Shown piece after piece: positions 25,347 to 33,648 of a DNA stretch of 49,308 nucleotides. The notes under the pieces are model-generated. The model was given only the letters and a program-made list of their open reading frames with translations. It ran no database searches and had not been told where the DNA came from. Source of the stretch: Flavobacteriales bacterium (GTDB taxonomy: Bacteria > Bacteroidota > Bacteroidia > Flavobacteriales_D > Cryomorphaceae); the NCBI GenBank assembly GCA_022448105.1, contig JAKVAV010000005.1, positions 1 through 49,308 on the forward strand, in the 5' to 3' direction. The translations under genes and the position numbers were made by a program. Position 1 is the first letter of the stretch. Each line of letters begins with the position of its first letter.

Positions 25347-28187
25347 TTAGAATGTGTACTGGTAACCGATAGTAATCGTCGTTCCGGGTTTGAAGGATTG
25401 GAAGATTTGGTCCGTGGCTCCGAATGATCTATATACCATCGTTCTATCTTCGTCTAACAAGTTGTTTGCCCTGAGGGTAATTCGCGAATTCAACTTTTCA
25501 CCTAAACCGTAGTATGCATTAAAGTCTAAGCTGTGGAAAGGAATTGTGTAAACATCCGGTCTTCTTCCTGAAGCAATAACAGAGAGTTGTTCGCCTTGAA
25601 CATTGTATGCTAATGAAAGATTGATTTGCTTTTCAATGATTTCGTAACTCAGATTTGCATTAATCGCATAAGGTGATTGCCCTGCCATATCTCTAAAATT
25701 GTCCAGAGTTTCTCCCGGTGCTAGATTTTCTCTTCTCAGTTCAATTTCAGTTTGGCCATCATTTCCAGTGTTTACTTCACGCATATCTACTCGTGATTCT
25801 ACAAGAGTTAAGTTACCTCCGATGAACAGCCGATTAAAGATCTTATTACTTTCATTGAAGATAAAACCTAGACTCTTCCTTACTTCGAACTCTACTCCAA
25901 ATACTTCCGCTGTACCTGAGTTTCTTGGCTTTAAGTTATCTGGATCAGTTTCAAATGCCACAAGTTCAATGTGGCCATCAAATTCTTTGTAAAATCCAGC
26001 AACGGATATTAACTCTCGTGGTCCTAAAAACCATTCCCAGCGCAGGTCATAGTTTTGAATCTCAGTCTGCTCAAGATCAATGTTTCCAACGAATGTTCTT
26101 TTGGTGATAGGATCAAAAATTTGAGCATTTGATTTCTCCTTAAAGCTTGGTCGAGCCAGTGTTTGGGTATACGAGGCTCTTAGATTCATATCTTTCTTTA
26201 CCTCAAACACCAGATTCAATGAGGGTAGAACATTCAATTCATTAAGTGTCTCAGTGTCATTGAGAGAACCATCTATTTCTCCGGTTTCACCGGTGTAATA
26301 CATTAATCCTTGTTCTACTCTTACTCCATAAATGACTCTTAGCTTTTCGAGTAGACTATTTTCTCCCATTAAATAACCACCGAAAACATTCTGTCTTGCT
26401 TCAAAAGTATTTTGTGGTTCAAAGTTTCCAAGAGTGAAAGTTCCGTCTGTGTTTTCTACACTCCAAACGTTCTCATCTGTCAAGAACCAATCTGGATCTC
26501 CAACAATGTCGGATTTGTTCACTCTATCATGACCGTAAGAAAGGGTTTCAAAATCTCTCCACTTCAGAAGCATGTTACCACCTGCTGATAGTTTAAACGT
26601 ATTATTAAATTTATAATTCAAGTCAAACCTGAAGTTTTCATTGAATTCATTGAGGTCACGCCAAAAGCGATCAATACCTGCACCGTCACCTGTATTCAGT
26701 GTAGTATCACCATCAGTGATCGAAAAAGCTGTTGTTCTAAAATCAGGATCATACACTCTAGATCTAGTAGCTGCATTCCTCCATTCAATACTGAGCTTAT
26801 CGAATTTGTGTCTTCCACCAATCATTGCCGATGTTAATGATCTTTGGGTATAAGTCAAAATATCTTCAATCAAACGTGCTTGAGTTTGGTTAAGGTTTCT
26901 CGAAAATCTTTCTGAAGCTGAAGTTTCACCGCTTTGACTGTGCATCACCATGAGGTTGATGTCAGAGTTTCCTTTTTTATAGGCTCCTGAAGCCAATGCA
27001 CTCCACTGAACCTCATTTCTGCCTATGACCCCGATTCGTTCTTCGTCTTGAAATAGTTCTGTCTCACCATCACTATCACCAGCAGGTTTTAGAAAGGTAC
27101 TTGCTTGAAAATTTTCGTAGTAGTTATTGTTGTTTCTGTAGTTCAAAACGAAATTGTATCCCCATGTTCCACCTTTTTCCGTATTTATTTGGTTTCCGTG
27201 TCTCACAGAAAAAGATGTGTTGAGGAACGCGGTTGCTTCAGAAGCAGCTAAAGTTTGATTAAAAGAACGAGTTATACTTTCAAGTTCTGGGTCATTAGCT
27301 ACTTCAAGAGGAATTACAGTTTGAGGATTAAATGGAAGCTCTCTGGTGCCGTCATCAAATCCTAAGAAGTCTACGCCTCCCCGGTCATAGAGTATAAAGT
27401 CACTGTTAAAAGTTTGATTGACCACATAGCCTAATCCTAATGAAACTTGCGTTTCTTTTGCATCTGGAAAATTTCTCGTCACCACATTTACGAGTCCTCC
27501 AGTGTAATCGCCGTACTGATCTGGTGTAAAAGACTTAAATACTCCAACATTTTCTAAAACCGAGGTGGGAAAAATATCAATGGCGACCGCATTAATGTCA
27601 GGGTCCAAACCTGGGATAGCCATTCCGTTAAGCGTAGTCTTGGTGTAACGATCGCCTAACCCTCGGACATAAACATACTTACCTCCCTGGACCGTAACGC
27701 CAGTGACACGCTTAATGGCTCCAGAAAGATCTGAATCTCCAATTTTTTTAATTGACTGTACAGAAAGTGCATCCATTACTCCGGTTGCATTCTTCATATC
27801 CATCAAAACTGCTGTTTCCGTATTTCTTCTGGCTTTCGCAACAATTTCGACCGCTTGTAACTCGTCAACAGCCGGTTTAAGTTCTGTATCTAAAATAGTA
27901 ACTTCTCCTGCGGAGATTTCTATTCCAGTAAATGTTTGCGTGACAAACGAGATAAAAGAAATTCTGATATCGTAGACTCCAGGCTCAAGAGGAAGAGAAT
28001 AGTTTCCATCAAAATCGGTCACCGCTCCAACACCAGGATTATCAGTTAGGGTGATGGTAGCGCCAATCATTGGTCCTCCAATTTCTCCGTCCGCAATGTT
28101 TCCTCGTAGAAAGCCTTTTTCTTGTGCTTGAATTGTTGAAAATAAAGCCAGAAATATTAGCGTCGTTATAATTTGTACTGCTTTCAT
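25347..28187 (-). CDS. TonB-dependent outer-membrane receptor with carboxypeptidase-regulatory N-domain
   Basis: This 946-residue outer-membrane receptor has a signal peptide (TLIFLALFSTIQAQ), a CarboxypepD_reg-like domain (~25-115; GATITLTDNPGVGAVTDFDG), a plug domain (~135-245; SGAIKRVTGVTVQGGKYVYV, RGLGDRYTKTTLNG, YGDYTGGLVNVVTRNFP) and a long beta-barrel ending in the aromatic ITIGYQYTF. TonB/ExbBD-driven receptors take up ligands too large or scarce for porins. It follows the beta-helix lipoprotein in the same direction and sits next to a PhoB/PhoR-like pair, which suggests but does not prove phosphorus-related uptake. No SusD partner is present, so it is not a classical Sus pair. Confidence 0.93.
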   Translation of the reverse strand: MKAVQIITTLIFLALFSTIQAQEKGFLRGNIADGEIGGPMIGATITLTDNPGVGAVTDFDGNYSLPLEPGVYDIRISFISFVTQTFTGIEISAGEVTILDTELKPAVDELQAVEIVAKARRNTETAVLMDMKNATGVMDALSVQSIKKIGDSDLSGAIKRVTGVTVQGGKYVYVRGLGDRYTKTTLNGMAIPGLDPDINAVAIDIFPTSVLENVGVFKSFTPDQYGDYTGGLVNVVTRNFPDAKETQVSLGLGYVVNQTFNSDFILYDRGGVDFLGFDDGTRELPFNPQTVIPLEVANDPELESITRSFNQTLAASEATAFLNTSFSVRHGNQINTEKGGTWGYNFVLNYRNNNNYYENFQASTFLKPAGDSDGETELFQDEERIGVIGRNEVQWSALASGAYKKGNSDINLMVMHSQSGETSASERFSRNLNQTQARLIEDILTYTQRSLTSAMIGGRHKFDKLSIEWRNAATRSRVYDPDFRTTAFSITDGDTTLNTGDGAGIDRFWRDLNEFNENFRFDLNYKFNNTFKLSAGGNMLLKWRDFETLSYGHDRVNKSDIVGDPDWFLTDENVWSVENTDGTFTLGNFEPQNTFEARQNVFGGYLMGENSLLEKLRVIYGVRVEQGLMYYTGETGEIDGSLNDTETLNELNVLPSLNLVFEVKKDMNLRASYTQTLARPSFKEKSNAQIFDPITKRTFVGNIDLEQTEIQNYDLRWEWFLGPRELISVAGFYKEFDGHIELVAFETDPDNLKPRNSGTAEVFGVEFEVRKSLGFIFNESNKIFNRLFIGGNLTLVESRVDMREVNTGNDGQTEIELRRENLAPGETLDNFRDMAGQSPYAINANLSYEIIEKQINLSLAYNVQGEQLSVIASGRRPDVYTIPFHSLDFNAYYGLGEKLNSRITLRANNLLDEDRTMVYRSFGATDQIFQSFKPGTTITIGYQYTF

Positions 28188-28207
28188 TTTACTCGTTTTT
28201 AATATCT

Positions 28208-28238
28208 AAGCCCCAAGACCTCTCCGGTCTTAGGGCTT
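28208..28238. promoter_or_regulatory. Intercistronic stem-loop between lipoprotein and TonB receptor genes
   Basis: The 13-base arms AAGCCCCAAGACC and GGTCTTAGGGCTT pair with one C/A mismatch around a 5-base loop. In the direction of the genes (minus strand) no T-tract follows, so it is more likely an mRNA processing or stability element than a simple terminator. A T6 run follows only on the plus strand. Confidence 0.5.
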
Positions 28239-28260
28239 GCTTTTTTGATTCTAAGGTAAA

Positions 28261-29547
28261 TTAGAGCTCTCCTCTTTCGCCGGCAAGGGTCCAGCTAAAT
28301 AAGGTTGCTGGATCGATAGTTGATCCTAAACCTGCTGTAGGAATTATCCCTTCAGCTGTTTGTTGCGCATCAGTTAATGATGTTGGGCAAACAGTAGGAT
28401 TCTCATCATCCTCATCTCCGTCGTATACTTCGATACCTCCGGTCATTGATGTTTCTATAAAGACTAGATCAGCTGGGTTAGCGATTAAGTTTGTGTAGGC
28501 ATCACTTCTGTGCTCGCAATCCATATTGGTCTCTGAACCAATGAAGCGCGTTCTGAATTTTACTTCTTTATCACCTGAAGTGAAAGTCACATTCATCACT
28601 GTTCCTTGTGCTCCAGACTTTAAATCTGCTGCAGAACCATCAGCTCCTTCAACGATACATACACCATCATTCAATGTGAATTTACCATCCGGATTCGCGT
28701 CATTTTCTGGGCCATCAATTTCAAGGCTCTCGTCAGTGCCAATTCCATCACCATGGATTACAGCAAAATTTGAAATAGTACCAGAGTAGCTCATATCAAG
28801 ATCAATCCCATCATCACCTTGGTAATATACTAGAGCATTATTGATATTGACCGAACCTCCAAAACATTCAATTCCGTCATCAAGTGTAGCGTACACTTCG
28901 ACATTGGTTACTGTAGTTCCGTTTCCAACACCACCTAAAGTAAGACCATTGATTTCGTTTCCTTCACCAATGGAAATTCCTCCGTGGCGAATTGAAACGT
29001 AATCTAGAATTCCTGAATCATCATTTTCGTCAGTTCCTCCATACTCTCCGTAACCTGCTTCAACAGGAATACCTTCGATATTTGTCATGTCATTACCATC
29101 TTCTGCACTGATAGGTGCATTTCCGAGAATGATCACACCACCCCAAGTTTGGTTATCCGTCTTTTCAAGATTTGTTCCAGCAGTTTCGCCTAGCTGTATA
29201 TTGTCCGCAGATGAAGTGAAAATGATTGGCATTGTAGCTGTACCATCAGCCATTATTTTACCTCCTCTAGCCACCACAACAACAGAAGCTTGGGTTCCTT
29301 GACCAGCCGCAGCTTTGATGATTGTTCCTTCTTCAATTTCAAGAACTCCACCATCTTCTATTACCAACCTCCCATTGATATTTTGGATTTGGTCGTTTGA
29401 CCACCTTAAAGTGTCAGTAACAATTGTAACCTGGTTAGTTGCAGGCGGCGGTGTTTCTTCGTCATCATCGTCATCGCATGATGTCAATACTAATGATCCC
29501 ATCATAAGGATCATAGCCATGTTTCTTAGTTTTAGTAATATGTTCAT
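28261..29547 (-). CDS. Beta-helix surface lipoprotein
   Basis: This 428-residue predicted lipoprotein has its lipobox at LVLTSC (C24), followed by an acidic DDDDDEE run like the lipoprotein export signal reported for surface lipoproteins of Bacteroidota. The body is a right-handed parallel beta-helix type sequence rich in short G/N/D turns: GGVLEIEEGTIIKAA, GGKIMADGTATMPIIFTS, TWGGVIILGNAPIS, GILDYVSIRHGG, NALVYYQGDDGIDLDMSYSG. The family recurs in Bacteroidota, with no biochemical role known to me. It precedes the TonB receptor and is divergent from the response regulator gene, so it may be its surface partner. Confidence 0.8.
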   Translation of the reverse strand: MNILLKLRNMAMILMMGSLVLTSCDDDDDEETPPPATNQVTIVTDTLRWSNDQIQNINGRLVIEDGGVLEIEEGTIIKAAAGQGTQASVVVVARGGKIMADGTATMPIIFTSSADNIQLGETAGTNLEKTDNQTWGGVIILGNAPISAEDGNDMTNIEGIPVEAGYGEYGGTDENDDSGILDYVSIRHGGISIGEGNEINGLTLGGVGNGTTVTNVEVYATLDDGIECFGGSVNINNALVYYQGDDGIDLDMSYSGTISNFAVIHGDGIGTDESLEIDGPENDANPDGKFTLNDGVCIVEGADGSAADLKSGAQGTVMNVTFTSGDKEVKFRTRFIGSETNMDCEHRSDAYTNLIANPADLVFIETSMTGGIEVYDGDEDDENPTVCPTSLTDAQQTAEGIIPTAGLGSTIDPATLFSWTLAGERGEL

Positions 29548-29740
29548 TTCTGGTATTCTTTGTCGTTAATTTCTGGCACGAAGAACGGGCGGTCAAATTA
29601 GTGTAAGATGAAATGAAACTTACCTATGAGTTATTTGATTGTGTCCTCAATGTTAACAGATGGCTATACGCGATTTACTTTATATCTTTCCTTTTAACTT
29701 AGGCGTGATAATCGATTAACAAAACTCGCAGATCATAGCC

Positions 29741-29748
29741 GTACATTT
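29741..29748 (+). promoter_or_regulatory. Putative -7 box (TACATTTG) of the response regulator/kinase operon
   Basis: An exact TAnnTTTG match lies 33 bases before the GTG at 29782. An ATCGATTA octamer occurs on both sides of it (29710-29717 and 29751-29758, 41 bases apart), which could be regulator contacts. Confidence 0.45.
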
Positions 29749-29781
29749 GCAATCGATTACCATCTAAAGCTCAATACTGGC

Positions 29782-30462
29782 GTGAAAAAAGAGAAGATTC
29801 TACTGGTTGATGACGAACAGGATATCATTGACCTCATTAGCTATAACTTAGAGAAGGAGAATTACAATGTTAAAACGGCAATGAATGGTTTAGATGCCAT
29901 CAGCATTGCTAGAGAATTTGTTCCTGATCTTATTTTGCTCGATGTTATGATGCCGGAAATGGATGGTGTAGAAACTTGCGTCGAGTTGAGAGAAATTGAA
30001 AGTTTAAAGCCGAGTATCATTGCCTTTTTAACGGCTCGTGGAGAGGATTATTCTCAAATAGCCGGCTTTGAAGCGGGCGCAGATGATTACATTGCCAAAC
30101 CGATAAAACCCAGAGTTTTACTTTCCCGAATTCAGGCGTTGCTTCGGAGAAAAAGGTCATCTTCAAATACCAAACAAGGTGCACCTGTGGGTGGGATAGT
30201 GATAGATAAAGAAAAGTATTTGGTTATGCAAGACGGTAAGGAACTCAATCTGCCAAAAAAGGAATTTGAACTCTTGGCTCTTCTCATTAGCAAACCGGGA
30301 AGAGTTTTTACGCGAGAAATAATTTTGAACACTATTTGGGGAAATGATGTAGTGGTTGGCGACCGGACGATTGATGTGCACATCAGAAAGTTAAGGGAGA
30401 AAATAGGCAGTAAGTCTATCAAAACCATCAAAGGAGTAGGGTATAAATTCGAAGCTAAATGA
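29782..30462 (+). CDS. PhoB-like response regulator
   Basis: This 226-residue OmpR/PhoB-type regulator has a complete receiver: acidic pair in LLVDDEQD (D10, D11), phosphoacceptor D54 (LILLDVMMPEMDG), T84 and K106 (AKPIKP). The winged helix at ~130-226 contains VVGDRTIDVHIRKLREKIG and IKTIKGVGYKFE. It starts at GTG; the kinase gene follows with a four-base ATGA overlap, so they form a pair. PhoB is the closest-looking subgroup, though the true stimulus is unproven. Compared with the regulator at 21896, this one retains all phosphorylation residues. Confidence 0.92.
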   Translation: MKKEKILLVDDEQDIIDLISYNLEKENYNVKTAMNGLDAISIAREFVPDLILLDVMMPEMDGVETCVELREIESLKPSIIAFLTARGEDYSQIAGFEAGADDYIAKPIKPRVLLSRIQALLRRKRSSSNTKQGAPVGGIVIDKEKYLVMQDGKELNLPKKEFELLALLISKPGRVFTREIILNTIWGNDVVVGDRTIDVHIRKLREKIGSKSIKTIKGVGYKFEAK

Positions 30463-31499
30463 CAGGACGCAGTCCTTCTAAGGTAGCGCTTTTCACGGCA
30501 ATCGTTGTTTCAACTGTTTGTATCTTTCTCGTCGTAGGTACATTACTTCTTTTTCATGTTCCACTTGATTTGTTCCAAATCACTTCATTTTCCATCCTCT
30601 TCTTTTTTGCTTCGTGGTTGGTCATTCATAAATCTCTTCAGCGGTTTATTTATGATAAGATCAAATTGATCTTTAGGAATATGCATTCACTCAGCGTGGA
30701 CAGAAACGCTTTCAAGCTAGACATGTCGAAAGATGTGCTCGGGGATGTGAACAAAGAAGTGGTAGATTGGGCAGAAGATCGCATGGCGGAAATTGAGGAT
30801 CTACGTGAAAAAGAAAACTTTAGGAAAGAGTTTGTAGGAAATGTAGCACACGAACTCAAAACTCCTATTTTTAGTATCCAAGGCTATATTCTCACTCTGC
30901 TCGAAGGAGCTCTTGAGGATCCAAACTTTAACCGGAAATTCCTGCTTAAAGCCGCCAAGTCAGTGGATCGCATGACAATGCTCATTGAAGATTTGGATAC
31001 CATCACGCAGTTTGAATCTGGAAATCTTCAATTAGAAAGGGAGAAGAGCGATATAGTCGAACTCACCAAAGAGGTAATTGAGCAAAGAGAAGAAGAAGCC
31101 AAGCTGAAGAACATCACAATAAGCCTCAGCAAGAATTATGACAAACCAATTTTTGTCGACGCCGATTCCTTTAGAATCAGCCAGGTTCTCATCAATCTGA
31201 TTAACAATTCGATAAAGTACGGATCGATAGATGGGAATATCATCATTCGTTTCTTCGATATGGACGAGAGAATTCTAGTCGAGGTAGAAGACGATGGGCC
31301 GGGAATCGATGAAGAACATATACCTCGACTTTTCGAAAGGTTTTATCGCGTTGATAAAAGCAGATCCAGACATCAAGGCGGAACAGGCTTAGGGTTGGCC
31401 ATTTGTAAGCATATCATTGAAGGGCATGAACAATCTATTAGCGTGCGCAGTGAAGTTGGCAAAGGCTCCGTGTTTTCATTCACTTTGGCGAAAGCCTAG
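30459..31499 (+). CDS. PhoR-like sensor histidine kinase
   Basis: This 346-residue membrane kinase has two N-terminal membrane segments (~9-31 and ~42-56), a short linker and then the DHp domain with H131 in VAHELKTPIFSIQG. The catalytic domain shows the N box LINLINNSIKYG, G1 VEDDGPGID, F box RLFERFYRVDKSRS and G2 GGTGLGLAI. It lacks a large periplasmic sensor or PAS domain, as in PhoR-type kinases that sense through a transporter or accessory protein. It is cotranslated with the upstream regulator. Its stop overlaps that of the convergent glycosyltransferase (CTAG). Confidence 0.92.
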   Translation: MTGRSPSKVALFTAIVVSTVCIFLVVGTLLLFHVPLDLFQITSFSILFFFASWLVIHKSLQRFIYDKIKLIFRNMHSLSVDRNAFKLDMSKDVLGDVNKEVVDWAEDRMAEIEDLREKENFRKEFVGNVAHELKTPIFSIQGYILTLLEGALEDPNFNRKFLLKAAKSVDRMTMLIEDLDTITQFESGNLQLEREKSDIVELTKEVIEQREEEAKLKNITISLSKNYDKPIFVDADSFRISQVLINLINNSIKYGSIDGNIIIRFFDMDERILVEVEDDGPGIDEEHIPRLFERFYRVDKSRSRHQGGTGLGLAICKHIIEGHEQSISVRSEVGKGSVFSFTLAKA

Positions 31500-32545
31500 G
31501 TTCCTAAGAATTTCTTCACTACTTCATTGTCTCCAGTAAATCGTATTGGTTTCTTCAACGATCCAAGCTTGGATTGAAGTGCCTTCTCAATGGTTGAAAT
31601 GCGCAGGTTTTTTTGTTTGCAGATCATAATATTCGGCAAACTAGCTAAATGCTCTGCTAGATATTCTTGCTCTGTTTGGCCAGGTGTTGGCACGAAAAGA
31701 ATTTTTTTCGCCAGACCCATTAAGTCCATCACCGAGGAATAACCAGAACGAGCGATTACTAATTCACAAGACGGAATAATTTCTGCCATTTCTTTTGCCG
31801 TCCCAAAATCGTAGATCTTCCAGTGTTTTCTTTCCAATTGTGAATCTCGGGATCCTCGGAAAATCACTTTTGACCCATCAACATCAACAAGAACGTCCAA
31901 AATTCTCTCTTCTAGAATAGATCTTTGAGGTTCTGGCCCTCCCAGCAACACACCAATTTTAAAATTCGCTTCAGAAGGCCTCTTTAGCTGAGGAATTCTA
32001 GTTAGAATGCCCAGATGATGCTTTGGAATAGTCACGTTTGAATTTTGCCCGAGCTCCCCAGATACTCGAAATTTTGGGTCATCCGGTATCCAAACTTCTG
32101 AGAAGTTATTAATCCAATTGGCCAGCCTTTGATTCACAACCTTTGAACCGAGAGGCGTTTTTAGCGAAAGCTGATGTGTAATGAGAGCACTTTTCAGATT
32201 TGGATGATAAACCCCGTATACGTTATCTGATACAATATGAGTGTAACCATTATCAGCGCAAAGCTTTTTGATCTTCCGCTGTTGAGAAGTATTTATCGCT
32301 TTTTGCTGAAGAGCTCTTTTCATTAAAGCTGATTTGGCTCCTCTTGAGGAATACCTAACCTCTCTATCATCAAGATCGTGGACTATTAAATTGGGGAACT
32401 CGTCACTTAAAAGTGAAGCGGCTTTCCCAGTTGAGGCAAGTTCGAGTTTAGCCGGAGTATTGAGAATGGATTTTATCATAGGTACAGAGCGAGTAGCGTG
32501 TCCAAGACCCCAATTCAAAACTGCAAAAAGAACTTTAATTTCCAC
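31496..32545 (-). CDS. MurG-like glycosyltransferase of unknown acceptor
   Basis: This 349-residue GT-B type glycosyltransferase looks related to the GT28 / UDP-glycosyltransferase fold. The N-terminus VLFAVLNWGLGHATRSVP is the signature of a family common in Bacteroidota. The C-terminal half has GVLLGGPEPQRS, IYDFGTAKEMAEIIPSCELV, and RSGYSSVMDLMGLAKKILFV with PTPGQTEQEYLAEHL, the donor-binding region. GTG at 32545 is taken as start because it directly precedes the conserved segment; an in-frame extension to 32650 would overlap the trmB promoter. Donor and acceptor are unknown. Confidence 0.8.
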   Translation of the reverse strand: MEIKVLFAVLNWGLGHATRSVPMIKSILNTPAKLELASTGKAASLLSDEFPNLIVHDLDDREVRYSSRGAKSALMKRALQQKAINTSQQRKIKKLCADNGYTHIVSDNVYGVYHPNLKSALITHQLSLKTPLGSKVVNQRLANWINNFSEVWIPDDPKFRVSGELGQNSNVTIPKHHLGILTRIPQLKRPSEANFKIGVLLGGPEPQRSILEERILDVLVDVDGSKVIFRGSRDSQLERKHWKIYDFGTAKEMAEIIPSCELVIARSGYSSVMDLMGLAKKILFVPTPGQTEQEYLAEHLASLPNIMICKQKNLRISTIEKALQSKLGSLKKPIRFTGDNEVVKKFLGT

Positions 32546-32549
32546 TAGC

Positions 32550-32557
32550 CAAATATA
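32550..32557 (-). promoter_or_regulatory. Putative -7 box (TATATTTG) of the glycosyltransferase gene
   Basis: An exact TAnnTTTG match on the minus strand ends four bases before GTG 32545, suggesting a leaderless transcript and supporting that start. Confidence 0.45.
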
Positions 32558-32580
32558 GTCCTCAAGCCATGTACATTGCA

Positions 32581-32588
32581 TACTTTTG
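32581..32588 (+). promoter_or_regulatory. Putative -7 box (TACTTTTG) of trmB
   Basis: An exact TAnnTTTG match lies 17 bases before the trmB ATG at 32606. It is placed back-to-back with the divergent box at 32550-32557. Confidence 0.45.
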
Positions 32589-32605
32589 CGGCTATAACCG
32601 CCATC

Positions 32606-33310
32606 ATGGGAAAAAACAAATTGCGCAGGTTTGCCGAAATGAAAACACAATCATGTGTTTTTGAGCCCGATAAGCAACTATTGCTTGATGATCAGTTTGA
32701 GATGAAAGGAAAATGGGATTCTTTCTTTGGAAATTCCAATCCTATCACCGTTGAACTAGGTTGCGGTAAAGGAGAGTACACTCTTGCTCTTGCAAAGAAG
32801 TATCCCGGTCGCAATTTCGTTGGCGTCGATGTGAAGGGTGCCAGAATTTGGCGTGGATCAAAAACTGCCGAGGATGAATCAATTCCCAATGTGGCTTTTG
32901 TTAGAACGAAGATCGAGTTTATCAATCAGATTTTTGCTGAGAATGAAGTTAGCGAAATTTGGCTCACTTTTTCTGACCCTCAGCCAAAAGACAAGAAGGG
33001 TACAAAGCGGCTTTCAGGTTGGGCTTTCCTAAAGAGATATGGTAAGCTCATGAAACCAGAAAGTATAATCAACATCAAAACAGACAGTCAGTTTTTTTAT
33101 GATTCAACTCTCGAGACTATTGAAAAAGGAGAACATACGCTGATTAGATCGAAAGATGATATCTATGGCATTCATTGGGAAGATTTTCATCCCGATGATC
33201 AGGAAATCTTAAGTGTGAAGACATTTTATGAGAAAAAATGGCTTGCCATTGGCAAGAAAATTAAGTTCCTCCAATTCAAATTGAACGATGAGTACTATAA
33301 AGCTGTCTGA
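32606..33310 (+). CDS. trmB: tRNA (guanine46-N7)-methyltransferase
   Basis: This 234-residue TrmB uses S-adenosylmethionine to make m7G46 in the variable loop of tRNAs. The SAM site is VELGCGKGEYTLALAKKYP, followed by FVGVDVKGARIWRG. The catalytic-region FSDPQPKDKKGTKRLSG corresponds to the usual FPDPWPKxRHxKRR, here with Q-P-K-D-K-K, as seen in Bacteroidota members. ATG 32606 (MGKNKLRRFAEM) is chosen over an upstream TTG because family members begin like this. It overlaps the next gene by 23 bases. Confidence 0.93.
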   Translation: MGKNKLRRFAEMKTQSCVFEPDKQLLLDDQFEMKGKWDSFFGNSNPITVELGCGKGEYTLALAKKYPGRNFVGVDVKGARIWRGSKTAEDESIPNVAFVRTKIEFINQIFAENEVSEIWLTFSDPQPKDKKGTKRLSGWAFLKRYGKLMKPESIINIKTDSQFFYDSTLETIEKGEHTLIRSKDDIYGIHWEDFHPDDQEILSVKTFYEKKWLAIGKKIKFLQFKLNDEYYKAV

Positions 33311-33647
33311 AAAGAATAAAGACTTCTTTTCCTTGGTTTACGAAGTGGTGAAACAAATACCTGATGGCCGTGTTACGAGCTATGGTGCGATAGCCACATA
33401 CATTGGGATGGCTAGGTCTGCTAGAATGGTCGGTTGGGCAATGAATGCTTCTCATGCTTTGTCAGAATCTGTTCCTGCGCATAGAGTCGTCAATAGATCG
33501 GGATTGCTAACAGGAAAGCATCATTTTGGGAATGAAAATGAAATGCAATCCCGACTGGAAGCGGAAGGGCTTAAAATTGAAGATGATCAAATACTGAATT
33601 TTCAAGATCATTTTTGGGATCCGTCAAAAGAATTGACAATAGAATAA
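33288..33647 (+). CDS. Alkyltransferase-like (ATL) DNA-repair protein, MGMT family without the active cysteine
   Basis: This 119-residue protein matches the MGMT DNA-binding domain: IPDGRVTSYGAIA, then the helix-turn-helix ARSARMVGWAMNAS. The reactive site is PAHRV, with A64 where alkyltransferases have the acceptor cysteine (PCHRV). This is the hallmark of ATL proteins, which bind O6-alkylguanine and hand it to nucleotide excision repair instead of removing the alkyl group. It overlaps the trmB end by 23 bases and is followed by mrp with a one-base gap. The assignment rests on the clear PAHRV motif. Confidence 0.88.
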   Translation: MSTIKLSEKNKDFFSLVYEVVKQIPDGRVTSYGAIATYIGMARSARMVGWAMNASHALSESVPAHRVVNRSGLLTGKHHFGNENEMQSRLEAEGLKIEDDQILNFQDHFWDPSKELTIE

Positions 33648-33648
33648 A

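Noticed and set aside
29548..29781. Pho box in the region before the PhoB-like regulator
   Set aside because: TTAACA words occur at 29652 and 29715 but without a second copy at the 11-base period; they may simply reflect AT-rich sequence.
32546..32650. 35-residue N-terminal extension of the MurG-like glycosyltransferase
   Set aside because: The conserved NWGLGHATR segment begins right after GTG 32545; the extension overlaps the trmB start region and two back-to-back -7 boxes.
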